Assembly (NCBI RefSeq): GCF_000764305.2 | Contig: NW_025940776.1 | Location: forward strand, 1-64,000 | Source: Hyalella azteca | Lineage: Eukaryota; Arthropoda; Malacostraca; Amphipoda; Hyalellidae | Direction: 5' to 3' | DNA: 64,000 nucleotides | Shown here: one piece after another, positions 23,601-34,614 of the stretch | Layout: each line of letters begins with the position of its first letter | Numbering within the stretch: the stretch's first letter is position 1 | Notes under the pieces: model-generated | Seen by the model: only the letters and a program-made list of their open reading frames with translations | Told to the model about the DNA's origin: nothing | Database searches by the model: none | Made by a program: the position numbers and the translations under genes

Positions 23601-26543
23601 AGCTGCTGATATAAAGCTTGCAGTGGATAACGTTGCATTAAATGCTCAATGGCATGTCCAAGAATATGGTGATATCACATCAATAATATGGTAATGCATG
23701 GATATGGTAATATATCAATAAAGGGAAAACAAGTACAAATCACAGTAAATGTCATTTTTTGTACATCTAAATCATCTACAAAGGAAGGAGAGGACTCCAG
23801 AATACTGCTGGTAATGAACTCTACATGCTTCAAATGTTTTAAAATTGAGTTTTATTTCAAGTGCTTAGCAAGTTTTTTATGCCAGGGCTAATTTGGGATG
23901 CTTTCTTTTGCATTTGGCACCTTACATTTAGCATATGGAAATTTTGGGAGATACTATAAAATAGCCCTTGCAAAGACCTTTAAAACGAGCCCAAACTCAT
24001 TTATGAAATGTTTCATGGTAGAAAGTTATTACCAGCAGACGCTCAAAATTGTCCCCTATCACCCTGATGGCATGATTGCATATGAATAAGATAGTTTGAG
24101 AATTGAATACATAAAAATTTGTTATTTTTTCATATCTTTAATAAGTTATAATGTATCTTCTAATTAATTATAAAACATCTCTTTGAATACCATCTAACAG
24201 GACAATAAGGGACGGGCGGGGTAATAAAGGACAATCCTCTGACATTTCATAGAAATATTGTAGCAGCTAAACTAATTGAAATAGTGCAAAAATAAAAATA
24301 GTGGCCTAAATATTAACATTATTCCTTTCTATGTAGCACAAAGCAAGTTAAGAAATCATACATTTATTACCTCTAAAAAATCCCTGAAAATAGTGCAGAA
24401 TGTGAAATTTTGGAAATGTAGTTCTGCTATGGTCAGTAACAAAAAAATGTTAGCGGTATTGAAAATTATACATACATAAAAGTTGCACACCGGTGTTGGC
24501 TTGAACATGTGATTGACGGAATTTGTGTAGCTCATTTAAAGGACAAATGACAGCCATTTCTGCACAATGGGGCAATATGGGACACCCCCGGGGTAACAAG
24601 GAACACCTCTAAAAATACACTCACAGTAGAACCTTGGTTAGTAAGGGCTCCAGTAAACAAAAAAATTAGTTAACAAAGAATTTTGATCACATTTGCCTTG
24701 CTCAGCAAAAAAATTTCATGTAGCAAAAACCAATGCATCATTGGTGATCAAAAAATTGTACATAGAATGTCATAGAGAGAATTGTGCACCAGGCAACATA
24801 GAATGAAAAGTAATTAATCTAACTTATGATTTATTTATCCAAAACATATGATGGTTGTCACTAAAATATTCTTTTCTGTTTCAGGTATGTTTTTGTGATC
24901 TTTTGTTATAATGAATTCACTTGACCCAATTAAAATGGTGCAAATTTACAAGCCATCCTTCAAGCTTAGAGATACAGAAGAAATGCTATATGGCTGCTGA
25001 TATGAAGCTTGCAGTGGACAAGGTTGTTATCAATGTTCAATGGCATGTCCATAGATACAGTAATACCATATCGCATCAATAATATGGTAATGTATGTCAT
25101 GGATATGGTAATATTATATCAATAAAGGAGAAACAAATAAAAATCACAGAAAATGTCATCTTTTCCACATCTACATCATCTACAAAAGAAGAGGAGGATT
25201 TTTGAGTACTGTTAGTAATGGACGAGTACACTCAGCATGCTTCAAACATTGTAAAATCAAGTTTTATTTCAAGTATCCCTTATTACCCCGTTCCCAGGTT
25301 TAATTTAAGATGCTTTTATTTTGCATCTGGCACATTACAAATAGCATATGGAATTTTTTGTAGATGCCATGTGATAGCCCTTGCAAAGACCTTCAAAATG
25401 AGCCCAAACTTGTTTATGAAACGACTCATGGTAAGAAGTAATTTATGAAAAATGCTCAAAGCCATCCCATATTACCCAGTTTGACAGAAGTTTACGGTGT
25501 TAAGGTTTTGCAAAAATTGCTTAACCCAAAAGTTTTCCTAAAGAATATTTTGATTTATAATTGGGAATTATTTTCAAATGAAATGACATGACTCATTCAT
25601 CGTAACATGAATGATACTTATTTTTGTCTTATTTTGATAAATACTTGAATTTTTAAAATTTATCAAAGCAAAATTTATTCTCTAATCAGAAAGAAATCTC
25701 ATGTCACATAAGTGGCAATTAGAATTTTTGAAGTACCTCCACTGTCATTGAAGGAGACCACATTGTTGTCTCTCTACAGTGTGCTGCAGGTAATGAGGCC
25801 TCTTCTGCAGCTATGTGGTCCTTCATTTCAAAAATTACACCTCGGTTACCAAGCAACAGAGAACAGAGATGCTGATCTATATGGTAGAATCAGTTAATTG
25901 AGATCAGACCTAAAACTACATATATGTGCCAATGTATGGCTAAGATGGCAAGCTTGAAAGCTTGGAAGATGCCAATATTTTAACCTAAAAGGCCTTACTG
26001 AACAATCTGGGCAGATTCTTAGTGAAATTTGAGATTAGTGAAATCTCAAAAACATATGATAAATTGGAATATCTGAAACTAAACTTTCCTTTGATCAGTC
26101 AGCTGATATTAATGGATCAAGCTAGTGACACAAGTCACACAACTGATTTATATTGAATACCAGTATATGAACCAAAATTCCTATTTCAAAATTTTCTACC
26201 TAATCAATGATCTTACAAGCTACAATCAATATTCAAATTTCCTTCTGAAACTCTTTTGGCCCTTTAAATTGTATAAAAGCATATTAGGTAGGGTATATTC
26301 CTTATAATTTTCAATCAGTAGTAAATGTAGATATTTTCCACTAAGAAGGCTACTTTAATTCAAAAAATATCCATTCCATAAAATTTGATTTAAAAAACAT
26401 TTTTCTAAATAAACAAGATAGTAACACTGAAAAATTGTAAAACAATTTTTACTTACCTCCACATTCTCAGCATTTCTTGACTTCACAGCTTTGGTTATGA
26501 TAGTGCAGTCCCGCACATCAAAATTTTTAAAGTCCATTGACAT
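14648..26543 (-). CDS. Ankyrin-repeat protein, multi-exon, incomplete 3' end
   Basis: Minus-strand gene pieced together from splice sites and reading phase. Exons: 26543-26457 (ATG; MSMDFKNFDVRDCTI, donor GTAAGT), 22732-22696 (HRDGYSDLHLYA, donor GTAAGT), 17765-17624 (VIASLLSHGHD ... QQGYSALHYAV ... VKKLLMHAG), 16052-15968 (EEILTSLLQAGANPNLPEKD), 15685-15519 (GAELMLDAGADATATDF), 15330-15295, 15133-14991 (DNVEILRNLLSRGCHC) and 14806-14648 (HVVLIDAVSVSYHESALYIL). The last five join in perfect phase (1, 0, 0, 2). Phases do not match between 22696 and 17765 or between 17624 and 16052, so at least one exon is unseen in each gap; the N run lies in the first. Ankyrin repeats normally mediate protein binding. 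The exact family is not identified. The 3' end is missing at the 14310 junction. Confidence 0.7.
15766..15967. other. Ankyrin-gene intron
   Basis: AT-rich intron between the exon ending at 15968 (TGTG followed by GTATGTC on the minus strand) and the exon starting at 15685. Nothing else recognised. Confidence 0.4.
16053..17623. other. Ankyrin-gene intron region, possible unseen exon
   Basis: Between two exons whose phases do not match, so a coding exon probably lies here. Two minus-strand stretches look partly coding: about 16991-16835 after a good acceptor (TTATTTTGCAG), and about 17300-17232 (NDGTPMLMPPVTALDQTE). Neither gives the required phase with a convincing donor. About 16440-16470 repeats a 30-base piece of block R (compare 5578-5608). 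Confidence 0.35.
17862..18634. repeat. Large imperfect inverted repeat (foldback), CCACGTTTTT family
   Basis: Arms at about 18236-18398 and 18474-18634 are reverse complements of each other around a spacer of roughly 75 bases. Shared landmarks are AAAAACCACGTTTT, ATTCTTG(G/A)CCTAAA, CTTATGCTGAGAAAACAC and GGGCGGGC. Related CCACGTTTTT / AAAAACGTGG ends occur at 21976-22120 and 63335-63460, so this is a dispersed DNA-transposon-like family. It lies in an intron of the ankyrin gene. Confidence 0.65.
18800..21160. repeat. Duplicated block collinear with 7620-11600
   Basis: Paralogue of 7620-11600. It carries empty sites for the hAT MITE (at about 19170) and lacks the mariner-like element, with about 700 bases of unrelated AT-rich sequence at 19560-20260 in its place. 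A roughly 90-base piece (20105-20190) is repeated again at 21160-21250, flanking the minus-oriented repeat at 20785-21150. Confidence 0.7.
20785..21150 (-). repeat. GGGTAATAAAGGACA-type dispersed repeat, inverted copy
   Basis: Reverse-complement copy of the segment at 12830-13140 and 25190-25480. It starts ACCATCAAACAGCGTAATAAAGGACAG and contains the VLLVMDEYTLHASN-type frame on the minus strand. The same phrase, CCATC(C/T)AACAG followed by GTAATAAAGGA, recurs at about 22835 and 24186. The repeat is inserted between two copies of a roughly 90-base sequence. Confidence 0.55.
21350..21704. repeat. Tandem pair of ~190-base units running into a gap
   Basis: Two diverged units share TTGATTCATGCATTG, CACACAAG(C/T)GTGCAAAA and AAGATTTGTAGC(T/A)GACA, spaced about 185-190 bases apart. 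The second runs into the N run, so more copies may be collapsed there. Confidence 0.65.
21705..21890. other. Assembly gap (186 N)
   Basis: Run of N directly after a tandem repeat. Confidence 0.99.
22836..24090. repeat. Partial copy of intron block L
   Basis: Homologous to 11700-13100 and 24240-25450, including the GTAATAAAGGACA phrases (22850, 23205, 24215), a TTTCTGTTTCAGGTATGTTTTT landmark (at about 23475) and a degraded EYTLHASN-type frame near 23790-23840. With 24187-25687 it forms a tandem pair inside intron 1 of the ankyrin gene. Confidence 0.65.
24187..25687. repeat. Intron block L with intact junction to block R
   Basis: Reference copy for the PLE empty site: ATTCTCTAATC|AGAAAGAAAT|CTCATGTCACATAAGTGG across 25677-25707 has no PLE. 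It also lacks the hAT MITE present at 11896-12443. Confidence 0.7.
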
Positions 26544-28852
26544 TCTGCTGACCAGTTATTATAATTATTATTTGTGCTAGGTTGGAAATGAAGTCACAAG
26601 TTGGTCACTTGTTAAACCCTCTCCTATCAGTGATTAATTCTTTCACCTTCATTCTTCTGTTGACATATTCACAAAGAAGATGCAAGGAAGTTAGACAATC
26701 AGTTCAAGTAGGATAAGCTATCATCACCTCTATTATGCAGTTCTGAACTCTCCTAGGCCCTTGTGTAATGCCACTGCCAGAAGGCACACAAAGCACTGCC
26801 AGCACAGATGTGCAAGCAATACAAAAGGCATGCATACTTGATACCTGCTGACCAAAATCATGTTAAACACAAACAAAGAGGATGTGTTCTATTAAATCTT
26901 CAACCCATAAATGCAGGCATATGTGACGGGAGTATAAGCAAAGGTCAAAAAGATAAGATAAGAACAAGCCCCAACATAAGCCAAACAAAGACAAATCAAA
27001 GCCACTACACTATGACTGGCAACCCTGCAGCAAGATGGTGGAGAGAAGAGAAGCAAGATGATGGCTTTTGTCATTACCTGTCAATGTAGAAACCCACTCC
27101 TTATACTTAGAGGCGCATAATAGGATAATCAGAGAAAGAGTAATACTGTACTAAATAAAAATTCACTATGCTGCAGCTCACTGAGCTTAGCAGGTATTGT
27201 CCCAGCTAATGAATTACAGCCGTGTGTATTTTCTGAGGGATATCTCCCCCACCACAAGCTGATGCAAGGTTCCAAGGAAGTGAAAGATTTTCCAAGCTTG
27301 AGCAAAATTCCCTCCTCTGGTTTGTGCAGAGTGAACAATGCAAGAAGAAATGACTAACAGTGTCCTCCATATCGCATGTAGCGCACATATTGGAATTAGA
27401 CAAATTGAAACAAGCCAAGTGGGCCTTCATACCAGCATGACCAAGTCACAGAAATGCCACAGCACATTCTGCGGAGAGTGGTACAGATCCATAAACCACA
27501 TTCCACTGCTGCTCCCAGGCTCCCAGGCCCAGCCAGAAGGCTCCCTTTCCTGAGGCCTGCCCTTCTAGATCTTGCAACCATCAGGATGGCCAATGTTTCA
27601 AAAATTTGGATTTCAAAAATCGTAGCCACTCCTCAAAGCACAGAGTGGATCTTGCAGCGTGATCATTTGAGTGGGCAAGGTTTGCAATTCTGTCAGCCAT
27701 TTTCTTACCAGTAATATGGCTGTGACCACAAATATAGAAAGCACATCACCACTCTATTGAGCCCCTTGATTTGCATTAATTTCTGTATTTGAAAGACAAT
27801 CCAACTATAAGGGCCACCATAAATGGAAGAGATCAACTGAAGTGCTGCTTGTGAAGTAAAAATGTGAACTGCAAATCAGACAAGATCAGAACTGTCTTAC
27901 TCTGTAGAGACAAATCTGTGCTGTCAAGCTGCAAGGCTGATGGCCTTGTTTATTGCAAAAATTTCAACACCCAGACCCAGTACAGTCCAGGGTGCAGAGG
28001 GTGCAAGCAGCGTCGCCAATATATGGATTTTTAGCCCAATGCATTGCCAGTCATTTTCAAGATCCATCGCCAGGTAATTTTTAATAAGAAAATGCTGCTA
28101 ACAACTTTGATAGTACGGCATTTCCCTTACTCTTCACGCACTGCATCATTGCAACTGATTTCCAGACAAGCTTCACTGCATTCTGATCCATCCAACGTAC
28201 CAGAAACCTTACTGTGTGCGCTTGCGGTCTTTCATATTTGCAATAATTCAAAGTGATTTAAAAAAAATGCAGTAATTTCAATCCAAATTTGTCAGCAAGA
28301 TCTTCTGATTTCTGAAGGCATAAATTCTGCTGCTGATGCGTCGCCAATAATCTTTTGATATTCACCCCTTTTCTGCACCCTGGAGTACAGTGTGCATTGG
28401 ATTTATTTAGCAGCCAAGGAGCCATTCAGTGGCAAGTTGGGTTGATGGCACTGTATTGGCACATATAGGTCAGCAGAGACAGATCCAGTGGCAGCCCATG
28501 ATCCATCAGTGTAGATCTGTGGATGTTGAGGATAATACTGACTTTCAGAAGTCTGGAAAGCAATTGTGTAATTTGGGGTGGCAATGGCATTGAATTGACT
28601 GCAGAGCTAAGCAAATCTAAGCAGATACTGTAGGAAAGATCTACATGAGGTAGAACCATCAACTATAGAATAGCAGACATCAACAAAGTTGAAACTGGAA
28701 GAAACTTGCTGCACAGACGGACAGACCTTCAGATGGTATTGTCAGTAGGTTCAACTCCTGAAAGCTCTGACATGCTTTGACAATAATAGGTGTTTGTAGA
28801 AGGTTCTGTTGATCCAAGGATCCCAAAATAGATGCCACCTGGTGACCTGGAT
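25698..28852. repeat. Segmental duplication block R, copy 2
   Basis: Paralogue of 2034-5862, without the hAT-like insert. It contains exon 1 of the ankyrin gene and a better-preserved LINE RNase H fragment. Confidence 0.85.
27100..28580 (-). pseudogene. LINE RNase H and C-terminal zinc-knuckle remnant, copy 2
   Basis: Non-LTR retrotransposon 3' coding end on the minus strand. It starts with QIYTDGSWAATGSVSADLYV near 28520-28460, which has the RNase H catalytic Asp. VEIFAINKAISLA near 27975-27940 resembles the Glu-containing helix. GHSHITGKKMADRIANLAHS near 27730-27670 matches the conserved RNase H C-terminal motif. Then CATCDMEDTVSHFFLHC near 27385-27335 is a CCHC-type end common in LINEs. 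Frame changes separate these parts. An I-like or related RNase H-bearing LINE clade is likely; the precise clade is not resolved. Confidence 0.75.
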
Positions 28853-28921
28853 GGGAGCGCAGCCGTGCACCACCAATTTTGTGCACCAATAAGCCCTGAA
28901 TCGAATGCCTTGGATCTCTCC
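28853..28921. repeat. 69-base dispersed repeat, copy 1
   Basis: GGGAGCGCAGCCGTGCACC to TTGGATCTCTCCGG is repeated nearly exactly at 30600-30668 (about two mismatches). It begins where block R homology ends. Confidence 0.75.
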
Positions 28922-29335
28922 GGACCAACACCAATCAGCCGTGCACCACTCGGCTTTGTCCTCTTCCGGCCTTGACCACCACCTGCCGTGCACCACCAGG
29001 CCGTGGATCGAATGTGACTTCCAGGCATCGTCAAATCACGCAATTTTACGTTCACCGCATCTGAGGTTAGATTACAGATAGCATAGTTCTGTTCCAAAAT
29101 TTATCGTCCTTCGACAAGTGGCCGTTTGACCAAGGGCTTCTTCTTCTTTAATCAAAGTTTCTGGGAGCCTCTGAAGACTAGTTCAATGCGGCCCCATGAC
29201 AGGACAGTTTACAAATTTAAGGAACTTTAATTTCAGCTAGTAATTTAGGTGTTCTGAAGAGTCGTCCAATGTTTCTTGAAGGCTGAATGACTACAGAATG
29301 GGGCCGCCAAAATGGAGACCACGCCGGGGTGGAGA

Positions 29336-29515
29336 GTCCCATGCCAGGGCAAAGAGTCCCACTCCAGGCCCCAGGGCAGAGAGTCCAACTCCAGGGCAGA
29401 GAGTCCCACTCCAGGGCAGAGAGTCCCACAGCAGGGCAGAGAGTCCCACTCCAGGGCAGAGAGTCCCACTCCAGGGCAGAGAGCCCCACACCAGGGCAGA
29501 GAGTCCCACTCCAGG
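29336..29515. repeat. 20-base minisatellite (CCAGGGCAGAGAGTCCCACT)n
   Basis: About nine units with point changes (ACTCCAGG, CAGCAGG, CACCAGG). It gives long overlapping open frames on both strands that are repeat artefacts. It abuts the 21-base array to its right. Confidence 0.9.
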
Positions 29516-29518
29516 AGG

Positions 29519-29693
29519 AGGTTCCTGGGGGCACTAACCACTCAACTGGGGGCGCTAACCACTCACCTGGGGGCACTAACCACTCACCTGATTGCACTAA
29601 CCACTCACCTGGGGCCGGGGCATTAACCACTCACCTGGGGGCACTAACCACTCACCTGGGGGCACCAACCACTCACCTGGGGCACTAACCACG
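29519..29693 (-). repeat. ~21-base minisatellite carrying a 5' splice-site consensus
   Basis: On the minus strand the unit reads CCAGGTGAGTGGTTAGTGCCC, so each unit repeats CAG|GTGAGT. About eight units. No confident exon is seen next to it, so use as a donor is unproven. Confidence 0.85.
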
Positions 29694-30163
29694 AACAACT
29701 CCGGAACAAGGGGGTACTAACCACACATGGAGGCATCTTAAAATCTTTGTAACAAAATTTGGCAGTAGATGTCGGGAGCATTTATAGGTGTTCAGGAGTT
29801 AAATTTCACTTTAGCTGGTTGTACCATGGCATCCGCCGGCTCAACACCTCAGAGCGGGACAGCACGGCATTTTCAAAGTTCGAGAAAGATAGTTCTAGAA
29901 AGATGACGTAGCAGCCGGCCAAAGCCGGCTACTGTCACAGGAGCTCAGCACAAGGAACCTCTTGCCTCAACGGTTGGAACAGAACTCCGACCGAGGGCTG
30001 GTTCGAGTTCAACCCATGGCCTAGATATGGACGGCTTGAAGTGTTGAAGGCTACGTTCCGGAAGGCAGGAATCATGATGGTTATTACATCCAGGGCAGTG
30101 GTGGTCTTCGGCTCGGCAGGCGACCCCACCTGGACCTGGACAGCCTGGTCCCCTCTCCCCTGG

Positions 30164-30340
30164 CAGGGTTGGCATTGATTGAATCAAACTGATTGAATCA
30201 TGCGATTAAATCATTTGATTTTGTTTTGTAATAAAATCATAATTTTTTTATTTATTTTTTATATCTTAAAATATATTGAGTGGCAGTCTTTAATTCATTT
30301 TGAGGTATTGTTATTCATTGTTTTAATATAAATGTACATG
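30164..30340. mobile_element. Partial hAT-type MITE (relative of 11896-12443)
   Basis: Begins CAGGGTTGGCATTGATTG and continues in an AT-rich sequence matching the reverse complement of about 12220-12443. The other end is missing. Confidence 0.65.
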
Positions 30341-31903
30341 CGGATTGCGGGACGCCGGGACCCATTTCCTAATTAATCCATAACTCAATTTAAAATGTAT
30401 AATGCTAGAATAAACTACACAGAACATTTACCTACTACAAGGTTACATCACTAATACTAATTTTTACACTCACTCAGGTCAGTAGAACAATTTAATGAAT
30501 AAGCACAACGAAAGAGAACACGAGCGCGTCTTGCGGGAGTCGAAAGAAGAGTGCACGGGAATGTTGCCGCCGCATGCCGCGGCGCTTGAGTTGAATTGGG
30601 AGCGCAGCCGGGCACCACCAATTTTGTGCACCAATAAGCCCTGAATCGAAAGCCTTGGATCTCTCCGGATATCCAATTTTGTTCTAGAATTACTCGGTAC
30701 TTACAAGGTGAAATAACTGCTATTACCAAAGCTTAAAACTATTACAAAAATATCAGATCTTATAGGTATCAAAACTGGCCATGATTAACTGGCTTACAAT
30801 GATGATTATTTTTATTTAGTTTGTTTTGTTACGGCTATCGGCCAGAGTTCACTAGCATCGTACATATTTACGGCATTAACTATGCGACAAAATACAGCTT
30901 TATACCTAATAATCTCAAAGGAGTTATAATACCTCTCAGCTAGGAGATTATGCACTAGGATATTATATGCAGCCACTCCAGTACGATCACCTACGCCGAT
31001 AACCAATTGTTTTCATCTTGTAGATTATCAGACAGCAGTTTTGCCCTGCATACCGTCAATCAAAGATTCAGCATATATTTCGGCATTGCATAAACATAAA
31101 TATGACCACCAAATATCCCCTAACCGTGACTCCGGCCTCAACTTTCGCTTCTAGACAACTTTTCAGTCAGAGACGATTCGCTTCCCCCTATTTAAAAATA
31201 TCCCTCACCATTGGAACAAACAGTCAATCAACGAACAGTTATACACCGACTGAAATTTTTAGACGTCCCGTTACTAGAAGTAACGGAAGGAAAATGAAGG
31301 AGGCACTAACTCACGTCTGAACGATAATTTCAGGCTTTCTGAAACTGTGAGCCTCGCGCGTCAATAAAATTGTGGCCGCGCCTCGCACGTCAATAATTTT
31401 TGTACCGCGATTTTCCTTGTCATTTTTTGCGATCATTCAACAATTATTTCTTATATTTGTTATGTTGAATTTGTACTAAATTTTTTCCATTAAGGTTTTT
31501 GTCATTCGATTTTACTAGCATTTTCATTAGAGAAGAAAAAGTCTGTTCACCCTGTCATCAGAAACGCGTCACTTGCATTCTGTCAGTCGTGAAGCACTTT
31601 ACACTTGACTGATGTTGAATCTTTTGTGAATAGTCATACTGTAACGCTTAAATTTGTGCAGTGATATTTTTGAATTGTAATTATTTTGTTTGGAATAATT
31701 AAAGTTAAGTATTATCGCCGCATCTTGTTAAGTTTATTTATTACTTTTGTTTGCTGAATTATATTAGTTTACTACTACGAACGATAGATTCAGTACGAGC
31801 CATCCGTTGGGTTTATCTTGCATTTGTTTTGAGTTAACTTTGAATTATTTTTGTTCCTGTTTCTACATTCATCAATAATCCATCAGTGCCCTTGTTACCA
31901 ATG
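30341..31903. other. Unassigned stretch
   Basis: Contains the second copy of the 69-base repeat (30600-30668). Otherwise AT-rich with no recognised gene. Confidence 0.4.
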
Positions 31904-32166
31904 GTATTATTGCAGATTAACTACATCCAAAAAAAAAGGGTGTTTTTTTTTAATTATATGTTTTTTGGGGTGTAGATTACGAATCTGAAATCCATTTTTG
32001 GCGGTCGGCATCGGAAAACCGATTTTTTATGGGTCGGAAAAAATTCGGTTTTCCGATGCCGACCGCCAAAAATGGATTTCAGATTCGTAATCTACACCCC
32101 AAAAAACATATAATTCAAAAAAAAAAACACCCTTTTTTTTGGATGTAGTTAATCTGCAATAATACC
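31904..32166. repeat. Near-perfect ~260-base palindrome
   Basis: Left arm 31904-32028 and right arm 32039-32166 are almost exact reverse complements. Landmarks are GTATTATTGCAGATTAAC / GTTAATCTGCAATAATAC at the outer ends and GGCGGTCGGCATCGGAAAAC / GTTTTCCGATGCCGACCGCC near the centre, with a loop around ATGGGTCGG. Such low divergence means a recent foldback or an assembly hairpin. It abuts the 3' end of the LINE remnant on the right. Confidence 0.9.
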
Positions 32167-32169
32167 TTA

Positions 32170-34565
32170 CCAATAAAGTGTCAAGAATACAAAGTTCACT
32201 TCCCTGCACGGTTAAAGTTCGGTTATCTGACTGGCGCTGCGTTCTGTAGTCACCGTATCGCTTACACCATACACCTGCGTGTCCGACTTGCGAGTTCGGC
32301 AAGCCGATCCTGGCTCCCGAAACTGATTCTGTGATATTTCACCTACACCTTTGTTCTTTGTTCTCATAAAACTGTCAGGATCAACTTGCAATTGCACTTT
32401 ATTTGCCGCATCCTTCACTGTATTATAAACTTTTGTGTCGTCGGTATACATGGAGCACACGCTGGTCACTACTTCTGGCAGATCATTTATAAAAGCAACG
32501 AACAAAATAGGCCCAAGAACGCTTCCTTGTGGCACGTCACTGTGCAATGATGCCCAGTCTGACACGTTTCCGTTAAATGCTGACACGTTGTCGTCTACCT
32601 ACTAGAAAGTCTATGATCCACTGGAGTAAGTTTCCCTCAATTCCCAAAGACTTCACTTTCCGTAACAGCCGCTCATGCGGAACACTGTCAAATGCTTTGG
32701 CAAAATCGAGGTACAATGCATCCATGCACTGGCTCCCTTTCGTCCAGAAGGCGAGTCCAATCGTTCAACGTAGACAATAAGTTAGTGGTGCAGGATCTAC
32801 CGGTAATAAAACCATATTGACAATCTGATAGGATATGATGAACAGTCAAGTGGTCGCTAATCCTATCCCTCACAACAGATTCCATTACCTTACAAATAAC
32901 ACTTGTCAGACTGACAGGGCGATAGTTACCGGGGCTACTTTAGGCACCTTTTTTGAACAAAGGTGTTACTTGAACTTCTTTCTAAACGGACGGCAAAGTT
33001 CCTTCGTTCAAGCTTTTTTGAAGGAAAACTGTCAATGGGCCGGCCAGAATGGCTGCTAATTCTTTGAGCAGTCTGGGATGGAAGCCGTCTGGTCCACATG
33101 ACTTGTTGGGATTTAGAGCTACCAGGCGCTTGAGAACATCTTCATGTATTTCAAAACCTATATACAGAGGTGGGCAGTAGCGCGCTACATGTAGCGGTAG
33201 TGGTAGCGGCGCTACATTTAAGCAATCGTAGCGGTAGCGCCCGCTACATATTTAAGTAGCGATACGAGGTACGTTTTGCCGCTACAGCGCTATCGCTACA
33301 TTTATAGATAAAGCCTTTAAATTTTACTTAATAGTATTAAATATTATTTAAAAACCAGCATGATACATACATAATATAAATTATAGAATAAAACTATACG
33401 AAAGATTTCGGTGTAATGTTGTCAACATCGGCCTGTTACTAGTGTCATCATGTTAGTTGTTACTTGTTAAGTTGTTACCAGTTACCACTTACAGGTATTT
33501 TTTCATGTTTCAGTTTGCTTACAGTTATTTTTACACAGTTATTTTTATGTTTCACCTTCCCTACATGGATGTCTACTTTAATCTACCAATCTCAAAAATA
33601 ATCCACATATATATACAAATAAAAGACTGATTTTTTATATGTATATGTGGATAATTTTTGAGATTGGTAGATTAAAGTGGGCATCCATGTAGGGAAGGTA
33701 AAGCATAAAAATAACTAACTTTTATTTACTGTATCTAACCCGTACTAGTTCGGTTAGGTTAATTGCAATAAAGTTGCATTGATATGTTTTGAAAATTTTT
33801 ATTATCATTAAATGTTTATGAGTAAATCCCAATAGCAGAACAATAAATATTTAGAGAATTCCAATAATTTTGGCAATTGTAGCGGCTAATGTAGCGGCGC
33901 TACATTTTACTGGAGCGGTAGCGCTCGCTACAATCTAGTGGCTGTGGCGGTAGCGGTAGCGGCGCTACATTTCAAAGTAGCGCTGCCCAGCTCAGCCTAT
34001 TTACTCTGAGCCGACTTGGCACTCCTCAATATCTGGAATACTGTTCAAGTCCTCATCTGTGAACACGCTGCTGAAGAACTGATTAAGAACGTTAGCCTTG
34101 CCCTCATCAGAGGATATCTTCCGTTGGTCTACTTTCAAATCAGATACACCGTCGTTCGTTTTACATTTCAAACTAGCGTACAAAAAGCAGGCTTTCGGAT
34201 TCTATTTTGCATTTTTAGCAATATTTTTTTAAGTTTCTCACTGCAGTGCGACATACTTATTTAGCTTGATTTCGAGCTCCTGCATGAAGGTTATAATCAG
34301 AATCGCTGAGAGTTCATAAATAACGCTGGTAGGCTTCTTTCTTGGTCTTTAGATGAGTCTTAACTGTACTGTTCATCCACAGGGACTTTTTGACTCCTCC
34401 AAGCGTAATCTTAGGTACACAGGCATCAATTGCAGACATAACCGTGTCTTTGAGAAATGACCATGAATCAGCCACATTCATGTCCTTAATACAGTCCGAA
34501 ATATTTGCCGCATCCACCGCTTCACTGAGTTTATCATAGTCGCCTTTCGCAAAGTTCAAACGTTT
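32170..34565 (-). pseudogene. Jockey/CR1-like LINE reverse transcriptase, split by a MITE
   Basis: Minus-strand LINE coding remnant. 34559-34314 is the endonuclease-RT linker (FAKGDYDKLSEAV, AIDACVPK). 34183-34003 continues (LNQFFSSVFTDED). The hAT MITE 33165-33995 interrupts it. Then LNPNKSCGPDGFHPRLLKEL near 33120-33060, NYRPVSLTSVICKVMESVV near 32925-32870, VPQGSVLGP near 32545-32520 and MYTDDTKVYN near 32450-32420 (the YADD-type catalytic box as YTDD) follow in order. Stops and frame changes mark it as dead. Homology ends at about 32170, next to the palindrome. Related 3' ends of the same family lie at 37200-37920, 42860-43200 and 44665-45110. Confidence 0.85.
33165..33995. mobile_element. 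hAT-type MITE with GTAGCGG repeats, copy 2
   Basis: Sister of 8002-8838: CAGAGGTGGGCAGTAGCGCG at one end and CGCTGCCCAGCTCAG at the other. The target duplication is CCTATATA (33157-33164) and CCTATTTA (33996-34003), seven of eight matching. It has the same internal palindrome (about 33552-33625 and 33640-33710). It interrupts the LINE reverse transcriptase, so it inserted after that LINE. Confidence 0.87.
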
Positions 34566-34614
34566 TGCCTTCGTTTGCGAGTTATACGGCTATACGCATC
34601 GGCTCCTGGTTAAA

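Noticed and set aside
29217..29688. Several long open frames on both strands
   Set aside because: They are translations of 20- and 21-base minisatellites, with no start context or conserved domain.
31904..32302. Open frame 32027-32302 across the palindrome
   Set aside because: It crosses from the LINE remnant into one palindrome arm, so it is a composite without biological meaning.
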